From NCBI GenBank assembly GCA_014529385.2, contig CM043953.1, positions 99,809,342 to 99,873,341 on the forward strand: a stretch of 64,000 nucleotides of DNA. Direction: 5' to 3'. The stretch comes from Adiantum capillus-veneris. Lineage: Eukaryota; Streptophyta; Polypodiopsida; Polypodiales; Pteridaceae. Below are positions 1 to 9,179 of this stretch, piece after piece. Below the pieces are notes generated by a model that worked only from the letters and a program-made list of their open reading frames with translations, did no database searches and was not told where the DNA came from. Every line of letters starts with the position of its first letter. Position 1 is the stretch's first letter. A program made the position numbers and the translations under genes.

Positions 1-2
1 AG

Positions 3-164
3 GTGCATTACCACTATGTCAGGGAGAGGCTCTCAGCAGGAGAGATCAGTTTGGCTTATGTGCCAACACAGGACAACCTTGCAGATCTTTTCACAAAGGC
101 ATTGTCTCGTGAGAAGCTTGAAGCTTTCCGCAAAGCTTTGGGCTTACTCCCCTTTGTGGACTGA
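3..164 (+). pseudogene. Ty1/copia RNase H C-terminal end (cut by window edge)
   Basis: The frame entering the window reads HYHYVRERL, then AYVPTQDNLADLFTKAL, and stops at 162-164. This is the C-terminal end of a copia polyprotein, in the RNase H region, where families end with a conserved tail of the type HFVRE...VPTxDNxADxFTKAL. The frame is open throughout, so this piece may belong to a fairly young element whose body lies to the left of the window. The stop is followed by a polypurine tract (about 230-240) and then the 3' LTR, the normal copia order. Confidence 0.85.
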
Positions 165-240
165 TCCTGTCCTCAAGGCATGGCACTTCCCTTTACTCAT
201 GTGCCATCTCTCGTTCACCGCATCACTCCAGGGGGGGATT

Positions 241-467
241 TGTTACCATATACATGTGGTAGTGATGTGTGTGAACACACTAGGACCGCTGGGGCATTTT
301 TTCCCTCTTTAGGAGGTTTTTTCCCCCGTGCATTGTATATACGCCCATCACACTAGGGCTATCTATCTTTCCATTGCACACTAAGTAACACACTCTCTAT
401 TGTGTGCCTTGAGCTTCCTTCGTCTTCTCCAAGCTGTGTGTGTTTCTCTGCAACCCTAATTCCAACA
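241..467 (+). repeat. 3' LTR of the copia element entering from the left
   Basis: It starts TGTTACC directly after a G-rich polypurine tract (230-240) and ends CCAACA, giving the inverted TGTT...AACA ends expected of a copia LTR. It is about 227 bp long. The end is inferred from the terminal bases and from the abrupt switch at about 476 to minus-strand copia integrase sequence. No second LTR is in the window, so the end cannot be confirmed by a pair. A diverged relic of the same LTR lies at 12541-12628. Confidence 0.7.
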
Positions 468-475
468 GTTCATAC

Positions 476-935
476 ACTGTATTATACCATTCTGAGTAGG
501 TATGTATGGCATAGTGTACTACCACATAATGCCTTGTTTGCTACAAAAATCCTTGAATTATCTGCAGACGTATTCTTCCCCATTATCAACACACAAAGCC
601 TTAAGCTTCTTGCTTGACTGGTTCTCAACCAACGTAAGGAATTTATGGAAATTAGCAAAGACCTTGTCTTTCCTCTTCAAGAGGTAGACACATAGCTTTC
701 TATTAGCACCATCTATGGACATTAGGAAACATACTACCCCCCTAGAGACTTATGCATCATAGGCCCACATAGATCACTATGTACAAAGTTTAGAAGAAAG
801 TAGTGTAGCTTGAGTCATCGAGTTGAGCCAAATTTGGCACATGTTGGAAATATGTTTCATGGTTTTGTACCTAGATGTGATTCCTTTTCACATTCTATTA
901 TGGTCCAAACGTGTTAGCAAAGCTTTCAAGTAATT
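476..935 (-). pseudogene. Ty1/copia integrase fragment
   Basis: Read on the minus strand from about 840 down, the translation contains CAKFGSTR, VHSDLCGPM, KSLGG, then KLCVYLLKRKDKVFANF, VDNGEEY and PYIPTQNG. This is the copia GAG-pre-integrase zinc region followed by the integrase core, with the HSDLCGPM and DNGxEY landmarks. The frame carries several shifts and stops, so it is a relic. It abuts the + strand LTR at 467; the copia element on the left may have inserted into it. Confidence 0.75.
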
Positions 936-1189
936 GTAGTATTTAGTTTCTTTCATAGATGTGTTTACACATATTATTCACTCCTCTTTCATGTGTGCTA
1001 TGAACATAATATCCAACATAAGCATTGGCAACTATAGTTATGAAATGTAGGTTTGAATCAATTTTTTGTAAATGCATGCACACTGGGCCTTATGGGCCCT
1101 AGTGTTTAGCAAAGGTAGATTTGGAGCAACATGCAAGTGCATGAAATTGATAGATTATGAAGCATTTTGCACCACAGGTGCAATATCTC

Positions 1190-1576
1190 TATGAGATTTA
1201 TCGTGGCTCTACCAACCAACACACGAGATGATGGCTCTGTATGGGTGCTTGTAAATAGGTCAAATAAACTTTCCAAAGTTTAGTCAGTTTACTATTTACT
1301 CCGACTTTGTATCCATTACGAGTAATTGTGACCCACGTTTACGAGTCATTTTTGGAGGATTGTCTGAAAACGGTTGGGAAGAAATGACTTAATATCACTA
1401 TTGTCACTCATCCAACAACAGATGGGCAACTTGCAAGTGTTAATCTGGTGCTAGAGGATATGTTAAGAGTGTACGTTAGCGAGAAGCAATCCAATTGGAA
1501 ATATTCTCTCCCTAGTTTGGAGTTTGCTTATCATGATATAAAGCATGTTGCGACTAGGTTTAGTCCGTGTGAGGCA
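1190..1576 (+). pseudogene. Ty3/gypsy integrase C-terminal relic
   Basis: The interrupted translation reads MRFIVALPTN, then DGSVWVLVNR, THPTTDGQ and VLEDMLRVYVSEKQSNW, then SLPSLEFAYHD. This matches the gypsy integrase catalytic core and its following FAYN-like segment. Stops and frameshifts are frequent. It is cut at its right end by the minus-strand copia-like element starting near 1577. Confidence 0.65.
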
Positions 1577-1765
1577 TGATGCGGACCGTGCGAGTGCACA
1601 TGTGCAGTGCAGTGAGTAAGAGGACATAACATAGAGGTGTGGGTGGGGAGACTCAAAAGTATGAGCAACCCCCTATACACTGTAACTATATCAATGTACT
1701 TGAAGAGGGCGGGCGCCCAAGGGCTTTGGGCGACCGGGCAAAGCACAGAGGCCTTTGTCCCAACA
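1577..1765 (-). repeat. 3' LTR of the minus-strand non-autonomous copia copy
   Basis: Its reverse complement begins TGTTGGGACAAAGGCC and continues with the G/C-rich CGCCC block, the TATAGGGGGTTGCTC segment and GAGTCTCCCCACCCA, all shared with the LTRs at 21072 and 24662. A polypurine tract (reverse complement of 1766-1776, GAGTGGGAGAT) precedes it in element orientation. The outer end near 1577-1580 is inferred from a TG dinucleotide and could be a few bases off. Confidence 0.75.
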
Positions 1766-1850
1766 ATCTCCCACTCAAAGGCAAATGTGCCTCTAAACAA
1801 GAGAACCTAGTGTGATGTCTATGTACAAGAAAAATAGGTGAGAGTCTGTT

Positions 1851-2144
1851 TCAACCTAGGCCCACTGGCTCGCTCAGTTGATCTACATGTAGTTGTATCA
1901 GCTCTAGTGATAGGCGAGTGTGTGTATCCACATTAGAGCCTGCATGTAAATTTCGTAGACAACTCTGTATGGTCTGCAACGCCCCACAATGCATCATGCT
2001 AGTGTCAACCACTATACGGCTGGCAATCCCTGCTGCAAATGCTCCCACTGTAGCTACTAGGTTGGGCCTCAAAACTAGTGGGTCATTCATGAGATGCTTG
2101 AACGCTAATGAAATTTGCTCAAACCTGGCTATCTGCATCATCAA
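1851..2144 (-). CDS. Copia RT/RNase H connector remnant
   Basis: This 97-residue frame contains NDPLVLRPNLVATVGAFAAG and ends SEPVGLG. It corresponds to the segment between RT and RNase H of an autonomous copia element (compare the [13 protein letters not shown] stretch at 43870-43920), with an insertion of about three residues (AFA). The copy at 24232-24582 has the same plan and nearly the same C-terminus (SQPVGIG), and a third relic lies at 60830-60955. The frame is open here despite the loss of catalytic RT. Whether it is translated is unknown. Confidence 0.6.
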   Translation of the reverse strand: MMMQIARFEQISLAFKHLMNDPLVLRPNLVATVGAFAAGIASRIVVDTSMMHCGALQTIQSCLRNLHAGSNVDTHTRLSLELIQLHVDQLSEPVGLG

Positions 2145-2720
2145 GACTATCCATCATATAAATGTGTCATCGTCGACACTAAAATGGCTACGTTTGTCTC
2201 ACCCATGGGCAAAACCATGCAGCTTGGCATCAACTCATCATCATCAGCCTGTAGCATGAGCATCTCAAAGAGCTCTGTGTTTGTCATCTTTGTCTATGTC
2301 TCTAGGGAATAGACCCACTCTACCTCTACTTGCACAGACTCTGAGAATACATGATGTGTCTCACTAAAGAAGTGTTGCTCTCCCTTTATCCCTACAGAGT
2401 CTACTGGCATGTCCTACATAGCTAAATGCTTTGTCTTGTGAGCATGGTGGAGCTCACCCGCGAAGGAGACATGTTTCATCTCTAGCTCAATGCAAGTCAG
2501 GAAAGCCATTGAGACTGCACCGTCTCATTTTTTATCCACATGAATAGGTAATCCATGTTATCCCTGACACCTCTCACAAGGACCAATGAACCCAAATGCA
2601 TCGTAAAAGATCCCTCTCAAAGCAAAGTATGGCATCCACAATCTCTAAGTTGACCAACTGAGATCAAACTCACTGTCATGTTTGGCACGTGACGCGAATG
2701 TCTAAGCACATATGGATATA

Positions 2721-2821
2721 ACTTTTTAGCGAGCGCTTTTTTGGAATCCAGCAAGCAGATTCCGAGAAGATTCTTTCTCCCTTATCAACTTTATTCTCTC
2801 TCTTGATCCTCCGTTAGCCTC

Positions 2822-2886
<65 letters not shown>

Positions 2887-3540
2887 CTCACAGAGGTGTG
2901 TGTGTGTGCTTTGTCGATGGTTGTATGTGTGTTAAAAAAAATGATAAATGGTTCTATCATTATACCACCCAAGCTTCTTCTTCTCCATCATCATCTGCTT
3001 CTGTGTGTGTGTGTGTGTGTGTAAAACATTCATAATTTATAAATCTCTCTCTCACTATCCTCTCACTCATACATGTGACTGGTCTTCTCAAATGTTGTGA
3101 TATATGTTAGGCAACAATTTTAACCACCAACCTGATAAGTGTCCTTCTATTTTTTCACACTTGTGAGCACTCATACACATGCAAATTTGTATACAAACAT
3201 GGAAAATATATCCATAGCACAACACACACACTCTTTTCAAACATCATGCCATCAACCGGACAATGATACATGCACACAAAACGTTCGCAACAACGCTTAA
3301 CACTCCATAATAATGAAATTCGATTTTGAACAACATTTAAAGACTAAAAATAAAATAAAATCACAGACTTATATCAAAAGGGTTTAAAGTACACAACTTA
3401 AAACAACACCTACCATAAGATGGATGTGGAGAAAAAAAACAGTACGATATGCTAATATGGTGTCAAGGCCTTATTTTTTTAAATTTAGTGAGGAAACGTG
3501 AGATCTAGTTGTTGTTGTTGTTGGCTCCATTGGCTATTCC
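2721..3540. other. Intergenic stretch with microsatellites only
   Basis: I see no coding signal here. It holds a (CT)n run at 2827-2881, short (TG)n runs near 2900 and 3003-3022, and A/T-rich sequence with small poly-A clusters around 3300-3480. Confidence 0.6.
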
Positions 3541-3813
3541 TTACACAAAAATGTATGCCATCCACACTTCTACCCAAGCCTCCACATGTCGTTTGAAGGA
3601 TGCACACTCTTGTGAGGTGCAAAAACCATGTCCCCCCCAAATCATACTTGCATTGTTGGCTAGTGCGGCAGCTTGATCGATATCCCCTTCGATTGGATGT
3701 GCATTGAAATCAAGGTTTTGTATGGCATTGAATATTGAGCTTGTGGCTTCGTTGACTGCACGAAGAGCATTCGTGTAGTTGTGTGTACTCTGTGCTGTGA
3801 ATACAAATCTCAT
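3541..3813 (-). CDS. Unrecognised 90-codon frame
   Basis: I do not recognise this protein. It starts MRFVFTAQ and includes NEATSSIFNAIQNL, DIDQAAALANNASMIWGG and CASFKRHVEAWVEVWMA, a fairly natural composition with predicted helical stretches. A CACAG|AGT acceptor-like site sits just after the start, so it could be an exon or a transposon fragment rather than a complete gene. Other minus-strand frames at 4127-4488 may belong to the same decayed unit. Confidence 0.25.
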   Translation of the reverse strand: MRFVFTAQSTHNYTNALRAVNEATSSIFNAIQNLDFNAHPIEGDIDQAAALANNASMIWGGHGFCTSQECASFKRHVEAWVEVWMAYIFV

Positions 3814-4640
3814 TTATAGAAGATACATTGCATTGAACTCTTTCTAAAATACAAATCGTCAAATCAAACTGATTTCCAAGAAAAACCCCATGTACTTACC
3901 TAATGTATGTGTATTATAAATTTAGAATTACCTTCCACGGTAGTTGCGCTAGCAAAGATATATGTAGTCTAAGCCATTTTGAACAGTTCATTGCCGTCCC
4001 ACGAAGTGCCCCTTAAACTTTCGCCCTATCTTCTTCATTGAATTTTTCCAATAAGGACTGTGGGTCCGCAAGCACTAATTTTTGCATCATAAACATGTCA
4101 TGCGCAGTGGTGTGAGACCGACGTCACTAACTCTCTCCAATAAGTGCCACGCCTATTGAATGGTATAGGATCTTGTCCGGAAAAGCTTCAGACACAATGA
4201 AGGAAGCCATCGTGGGCTGGTAACCTCTTTCGGCTATAGAGGTTGTTAGTTTTGCCACACAATCATCATTCGTTCTAATGGCTGGGTTGACCAAAAGACA
4301 ACAAAGAGGGATGCGAGGAAACAAGTGATTGTATGGCACAACATGTGCATCAATCCAATGCGATGAGATGTGGCTATATCAACCACGGATATAAAGAAAT
4401 CTGTAAGAGGATCATTACTCGTGTTTTCCGCAAGGATGGTCATTGATGTGACTGCACCTGTCGAAGGAGGCACTTGCATCGTCGTCAAAACGGACGCTTC
4501 AACAAACAGAATCGCTCTCTTGAGTGGTGTGCAAAGGAATTTCTTCTTAGGTGATTTGAATCATCGTTTCTTCTTGGCGGTCCATGTCTTTGGACTGCTT
4601 TCTTGTTAAAATTGGCCTTTAATTGTTAATTGAGGTGCTT
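3814..4640 (-). other. Possible decayed minus-strand gene or transposon body
   Basis: Short minus-strand frames (4127-4339 and 4246-4488) overlap and have natural-looking composition, but I see no motif that names a family. They could extend the unit at 3541-3813. On the + strand the same bases give only short frames. I cannot assign a function. Confidence 0.25.
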
Positions 4641-4856
4641 ATGACTTCCAAAGAAATGATGAAAGATGAAACTAAGAGAAGAGGTTTGAAGATGTGGAGA
4701 GAAGGTTAAGAGAAATGAAATGAGAGAGAGCGGGAGGAGAAGGTTTGAAAAGGTGTGAGGTAATTAGAAAAAAGGTTTTCTTTTCAAAGAGATAGAGATC
4801 ACTAACTAACTTAAGAAAGAGTAGAGTGTGGAAAAAATATCGAAGAGAGAGTGAGC

Positions 4857-4861
4857 TTTTT

Positions 4862-4916
<55 letters not shown>
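4857..4916. repeat. T15 followed by an uninterrupted G45 run
   Basis: Fifteen T are followed by about 45 consecutive G on the + strand. Such a run can form G-quadruplexes and is prone to slippage and sequencing error, so the exact length is uncertain. The poly-Gly and poly-Pro frames across it are artefacts of the tract. Confidence 0.9.
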
Positions 4917-4917
<1 letters not shown>

Positions 4918-4918
4918 A

Positions 4919-5165
4919 CGTAGTGTCAAGGAGGTAGCACACAAGGGATCAAGGGGGCGGTGCGCGCAGGGGGTCAAGTGGGTCGCGGTGCAAGTAGAGG
5001 GTCAAGGGGTCAAGTGGGACACTGAGTCAAGGGGAGACGCGAACAGGGAGTCAAGGGGGCAAGGCGCGGACAGGGGGTCAAGGGGGATGCGGTGTGGGTA
5101 GGGGGTCAAGGGGTCAAGTGGGGTAGTGGGTCAAGGGGGGACACGAGCAGGGAGTCAAGGGGGGG
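4919..5165. repeat. GGTCAAG minisatellite
   Basis: The heptamer GGTCAAG (or AGTCAAG), flanked by runs of G, recurs irregularly at least ten times, with spacers such as TGGGAC, GCGGAC and ACGAGCAGGGA. Spacing varies from about 8 to 35 bp, so it is a degenerate minisatellite rather than a clean tandem array. It starts immediately after the G45 run. Confidence 0.75.
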
Positions 5166-5380
5166 CTACCATCCATGTGGCAGACCATGTAGACTGTGGG
5201 CGACCCGCAGTCCATGTGGACTACCACATGGATGACGGTCCCGAAGCTCCCGTGTTGCGTGGCCTGCTGGCGTGCCGCAGTCTGTGCCCGCATGGGCTGC
5301 GGCGAGCCAGCATATGCCACACAGCACCCCCCTGTCCCCACCCGTCCCACCTTGATCGCCCGCAAAGGGCCGGTTCCCAC

Positions 5381-5496
<116 letters not shown>

Positions 5497-5508
5497 CTTA
5501 AATAGCTA

Positions 5509-5586
5509 GCCGACGAGGAGAGTTGAACTCAAGACCTGTTATACAAGAGGGAAATGGCATAACCAATCTACCACACTTGGGTGATA
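5509..5586 (-). other. tRNA-like relic or SINE head
   Basis: The reverse complement reads GTGTGGTAGATTGGTTATGCC, with an A-box-like TGGTAGATTGG, and about 35 bp later CAGGTCTTGAGTTCAACTCT, which resembles a B-box with its flanks. It cannot form a clean cloverleaf by eye, and a (CT)n tract follows on the same strand. This suggests a tRNA-derived SINE or degraded tRNA pseudogene rather than a functional tRNA. Confidence 0.3.
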
Positions 5587-5692
5587 GAAAGGTTATACCA
5601 TTTTCCTCTTTTATTAGCACACACACCCGACACACAAGAGAGTTTTAACATCGTTAGAAACTATCCCAAGAGACCATAAAGATCTACTCGAC

Positions 5693-5695
<3 letters not shown>

Positions 5696-5768
<73 letters not shown>
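5696..5768. repeat. (GA)n microsatellite
   Basis: A perfect GA tract of about 73 bp. The 12-mer CGACGAGGAGAG occurs both at its left edge (5689-5700) and at 5511-5522, so the two GA tracts and the segment between them may have arisen by local duplication. Confidence 0.95.
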
Positions 5769-5771
<3 letters not shown>

Positions 5772-6015
5772 GGGGGGTGATTCACACGGGGAAAGAGAGA
5801 GAAAGATATATAGATATATTTTATTATTGTGCTTGGAGGTCAAATATGATCTATGAGATCGAAGTTACATGTGATGTAGTATGTGTATGGCTGATGAGTG
5901 ACTCTCGATGCTCCAAAATTGTGGTGATAAGAATCGCAATGGAGAGCCTACACTTTGGCTGGGAGAGGAAAGTGTGTAGGTCTAAGTCATGGCTGAAAAT
6001 GTGAGAGAAGCAAGT

Positions 6016-8870
6016 TCAGACATGACCAAAAACTGAGCACTCTAGCAGTGTGGGGTACTCAGACTCTCGAACTTGCAGAGAGCATGATGTGCACATTCGA
6101 TTTGACTCTTCTCCATTGCCCCAACGCCCTGTCTCGCATTGAAGGGAATGGGAGCTAAATCGAATGGATGCGATAGTGCGTATTGCCGACAAGGGGATAG
6201 GCTCAAGCATGTAAGTGTGAGTACGGTTTCCTCTTTCAGTGAAGAACATGGTTTTGTAGTTGGGGGCAATATCGGTGGTGTAATGTATGAAGCATGACCC
6301 ACCGGATTTCTTCCAAGCCGTAACATATTCATGTTGTAGAAAAGCTTCATTCACTTGGGAGTCAATTGAAGCATCATGTAGCAAGTGTAATGCATCCCAT
6401 CTCCAACACCACTTTATGTCTTGCATCCATCCCGTGCTCAAGATTTTGCTTTTATGCATCTTTTGAACTTTTTTGCTTGCTTCCCATGCAATTGTAGAAA
6501 GTCGATGTGAGGGGTTTTGAATCATGTATTCCACAACCCTTTCCATGCCCATAACCTGAATTGAAAGAGATCCCGACTCAAGAAGTAGGAGCATATATGG
6601 TATTTGTGTCTAAACTTGGAGAAAGTATGTAAGAAAGCTCTTTTGGACATTCTCAAACTCTTTCCAAGTAGATCACACTTCGACTCCGTAAAGAAAACCC
6701 GTCTCAGAAATGCATCAAAAAGGTACTTCTTGAAAACCCAACATTTGATGTTTCCCGCATTACATATCTTCTCAAATGCATAATATGCTCTCTTTCCTGC
6801 TTCCAAACAACGCATAGCACATTCATGCCATTTGTGATTGGACAGAACCTCAAGGGACCAAGGTACTTAAAGCTCTCAACAACTTCAAGTGTCTCATTGT
6901 TGTACACAATGCATGGCTTCTCCTTATGGTTGGTTTTCACAAGCATAACCTTTGTTTTGGATTCATTCACAATCAGTCCACTATGTAAGCAAAATCTCTC
7001 GAGTACAACTATAAGCTTTTGTGCAGCTTCTAAAGTGTGTGCGTGAAGCACTACATCATCTGCATACAACAAAAGCATGATTACCACATTACAAATAGTG
7101 ACCTCTTCAATGCTTCTTCTTGCATAAAGTCAAGTACCATTTGTTCCAATTGATCGATGCATAGATTAAAGAAAGTTGGTGACAAGGGACGTCCTTGTTT
7201 AACCCCAATAGTGCTTACAATTTTTTTTGAAATTCCTCTTTCCATGCACAATTGACACATCACCTTCTCATAGATTCGAGAAACTGCAAGCGCAAACTCA
7301 CTTGCCACTTGGAGTTCTTCCATCCTTCTCCACAAATTGTTACATGGAATCATATCAAAGGTTGCTTAAAGTCCAGAAAACAACTCTCCAAGAGAACACG
7401 AAGAGTGACAAGATGATCAATGGTGCTATGTCATCGACCAAAACCCGCTTGTCCTTTTGTACGCTTGTCATTCTCTGCAGCCCAATCACTCAATTTCATC
7501 TCCATCATACACCCATATAACTTTGCCATAAGAGACCCAATCATTATAGTCTGGTAGTTGTTTACATTCTTTACATCCCCTCCTTTATACAAAGGCTTGA
7601 TCCAGTTAGTACTCCAATCATAAGGCATATCATGTTGAAGTGCAAGATTGAACATATCACACATCCACTCATGGGTAAAATCTCCCGTCCATTTGATAAT
7701 CTCCGGCTTTATACCTTGAAGATGTTCCGCTTTGCGAGTGGCAAACTTTTCAAGCCCACCGCATACATCCTCAATAGTAAAAAAAAAGAGGGCATACATG
7801 GGAGTAAACCATAAAATGGCATTTTTCAACATTTGGTTGCTCATATAGTTTCCTACAATGTGTGTACATATCCACAAGACTCAAGTTACCAAAATTCTCA
7901 CCCTGCTTGTCCCTCAAGTTTCTCCAAAATCTTCCGCATGACGTGTCTTTTCTTGGACTTGAAAAGTTGTTGCTTTACGTCCTATCTTATTCTCTTCTTT
8001 TGAACAATGCCTTGTACGTATGCAAATGATTTTGATAGTTGTCTTTGTCCATAGTTGCATCAAGATTTATCAAGGACTTTCGAGCATCTTGACATTCTTT
8101 ATCAAACCACCTTTTGCGTGATCTATCTTTGTTGATACCATTGAGATGCTTTATGGCAAAGCATTCTTCAGCACAAGAACAAATAACTTTCTTGAAAGCT
8201 TTCCGTTTAGTTTCCAGTGGTGCGTCATATTGAATCTTTGTCATCCATAACTTTTGCTCAACCATTTCAATGTACATTGGTGCCCATTTGAAATCCATAC
8301 ATAGTGATAACTTCTCTTTCCTTTGGCTAAGATTATTATGCTTGGTTGCTTCTCCATATGCAAGGTCATTACATAAGGTCTGATGGTCTCATTATGGGGT
8401 GCATTGGCCAAACATAAACTCTTTATGCAATACATGATGGCTTCGGAGAGTAAACTATAATCAATCATACTATCCCCATTATGTTTTCTATGTGTAAATC
8501 CATTGGTTCCACTCCACAAAGACACACCATTGGCAATGAGCATACCTGTGCTATAACACATGTGTAAAAGTAACTTTCCATAGTAATGCGGCTCCTTCTT
8601 ATCCATTGAAGTACGATCATATAAGTGAACTTCCTTCAACTCCCTTGAAATGTATGGAATATCAAATTGTTGAGTATCATGTTGCAATGTTTTTGTGTGA
8701 ACATTCATATCCCCAAATAGAATAACATCACCTTAGTTTTCCCTTCTTTCAAAAGGGCTTTTTCCTCTACCAATGGGAAGATTATCTTTGGGGTTAAATA
8801 TCTACAAGAGTATGTTGCACCACAAACATTAATTGCTTTGCATGCAATTGTCATGGTTGGGAGTGAAGAG
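6016..8870 (-). pseudogene. LINE-type non-LTR retrotransposon, decayed
   Basis: Read on the minus strand from about 8800 down to 6016, the broken frame shows, in order: a late endonuclease segment (ILFGDMNVHTKT near 8690, then SGTNGFTHRKHNGDSMIDY); a linker with KRWFDKECQDARKSL (about 8080); RT motifs including WIKPLYKGGDVKNVNNYQ (about 7560), GVKQGRPLSPTFFNL (about 7180), the YADDVVLHAH catalytic box (about 7060) and a GLIVNESKTKVM segment; and a C-terminal stretch with SHSLQCETGRWG and a Cys-rich CTSCSLQ...LLECSVF end (about 6060-6130). The endonuclease N-terminus is missing beyond about 8850. Many shifts and stops make it inactive. The catalytic Asp pair is still readable. Confidence 0.8.
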
Positions 8871-9179
8871 TTGACAGTGCCAATGGAGAGAACAAGCAAT
8901 CATTTAGAAGAGGAGTTTTATGTTGTGGACGAATCTCTCTTCACAAAGTTCATGGTGCTAGTCGAAGATGACATGGTCTCAAATTCAAGTGGCATGGCTG
9001 CTCCTTCGGTGGATGTTCCGACTCTATCGAGGTAAGGAGTACAAATAGTATTTTGTCATTTTTTAATGCAATAATGAAGCCCAACATCTTGAAGAAGCTT
9101 CTTTCAAAGATAGTGGAAATCAAACAAATATTGGAAATACCAAAGGTGTACAATGGTAACATGGTGTATGAGTTTACAC

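Larger units (their letters stand above)
1577..2720 (-). mobile_element. Non-autonomous copia-like element, 5'-truncated copy
   Basis: On the minus strand this copy runs from a protease remnant (SLISVGQLRDCGCHTLL, 2600-2710) through a spacer to a short RT/RNase H connector frame and a 3' LTR at 1577-1765. The spacer at 2400-2480 matches 51780-51880 in reverse complement, and the segment at 2190-2340 matches 60540-60700, so it is the same family as the elements at 21072-24853 and 48444-61174. No integrase, RT palm or RNase H is seen. The 5' half is missing beyond about 2720. Confidence 0.8.

Noticed and set aside
4672-4977. Poly-Pro minus-strand frame
   Set aside because: Produced by the G45 run; no other support.
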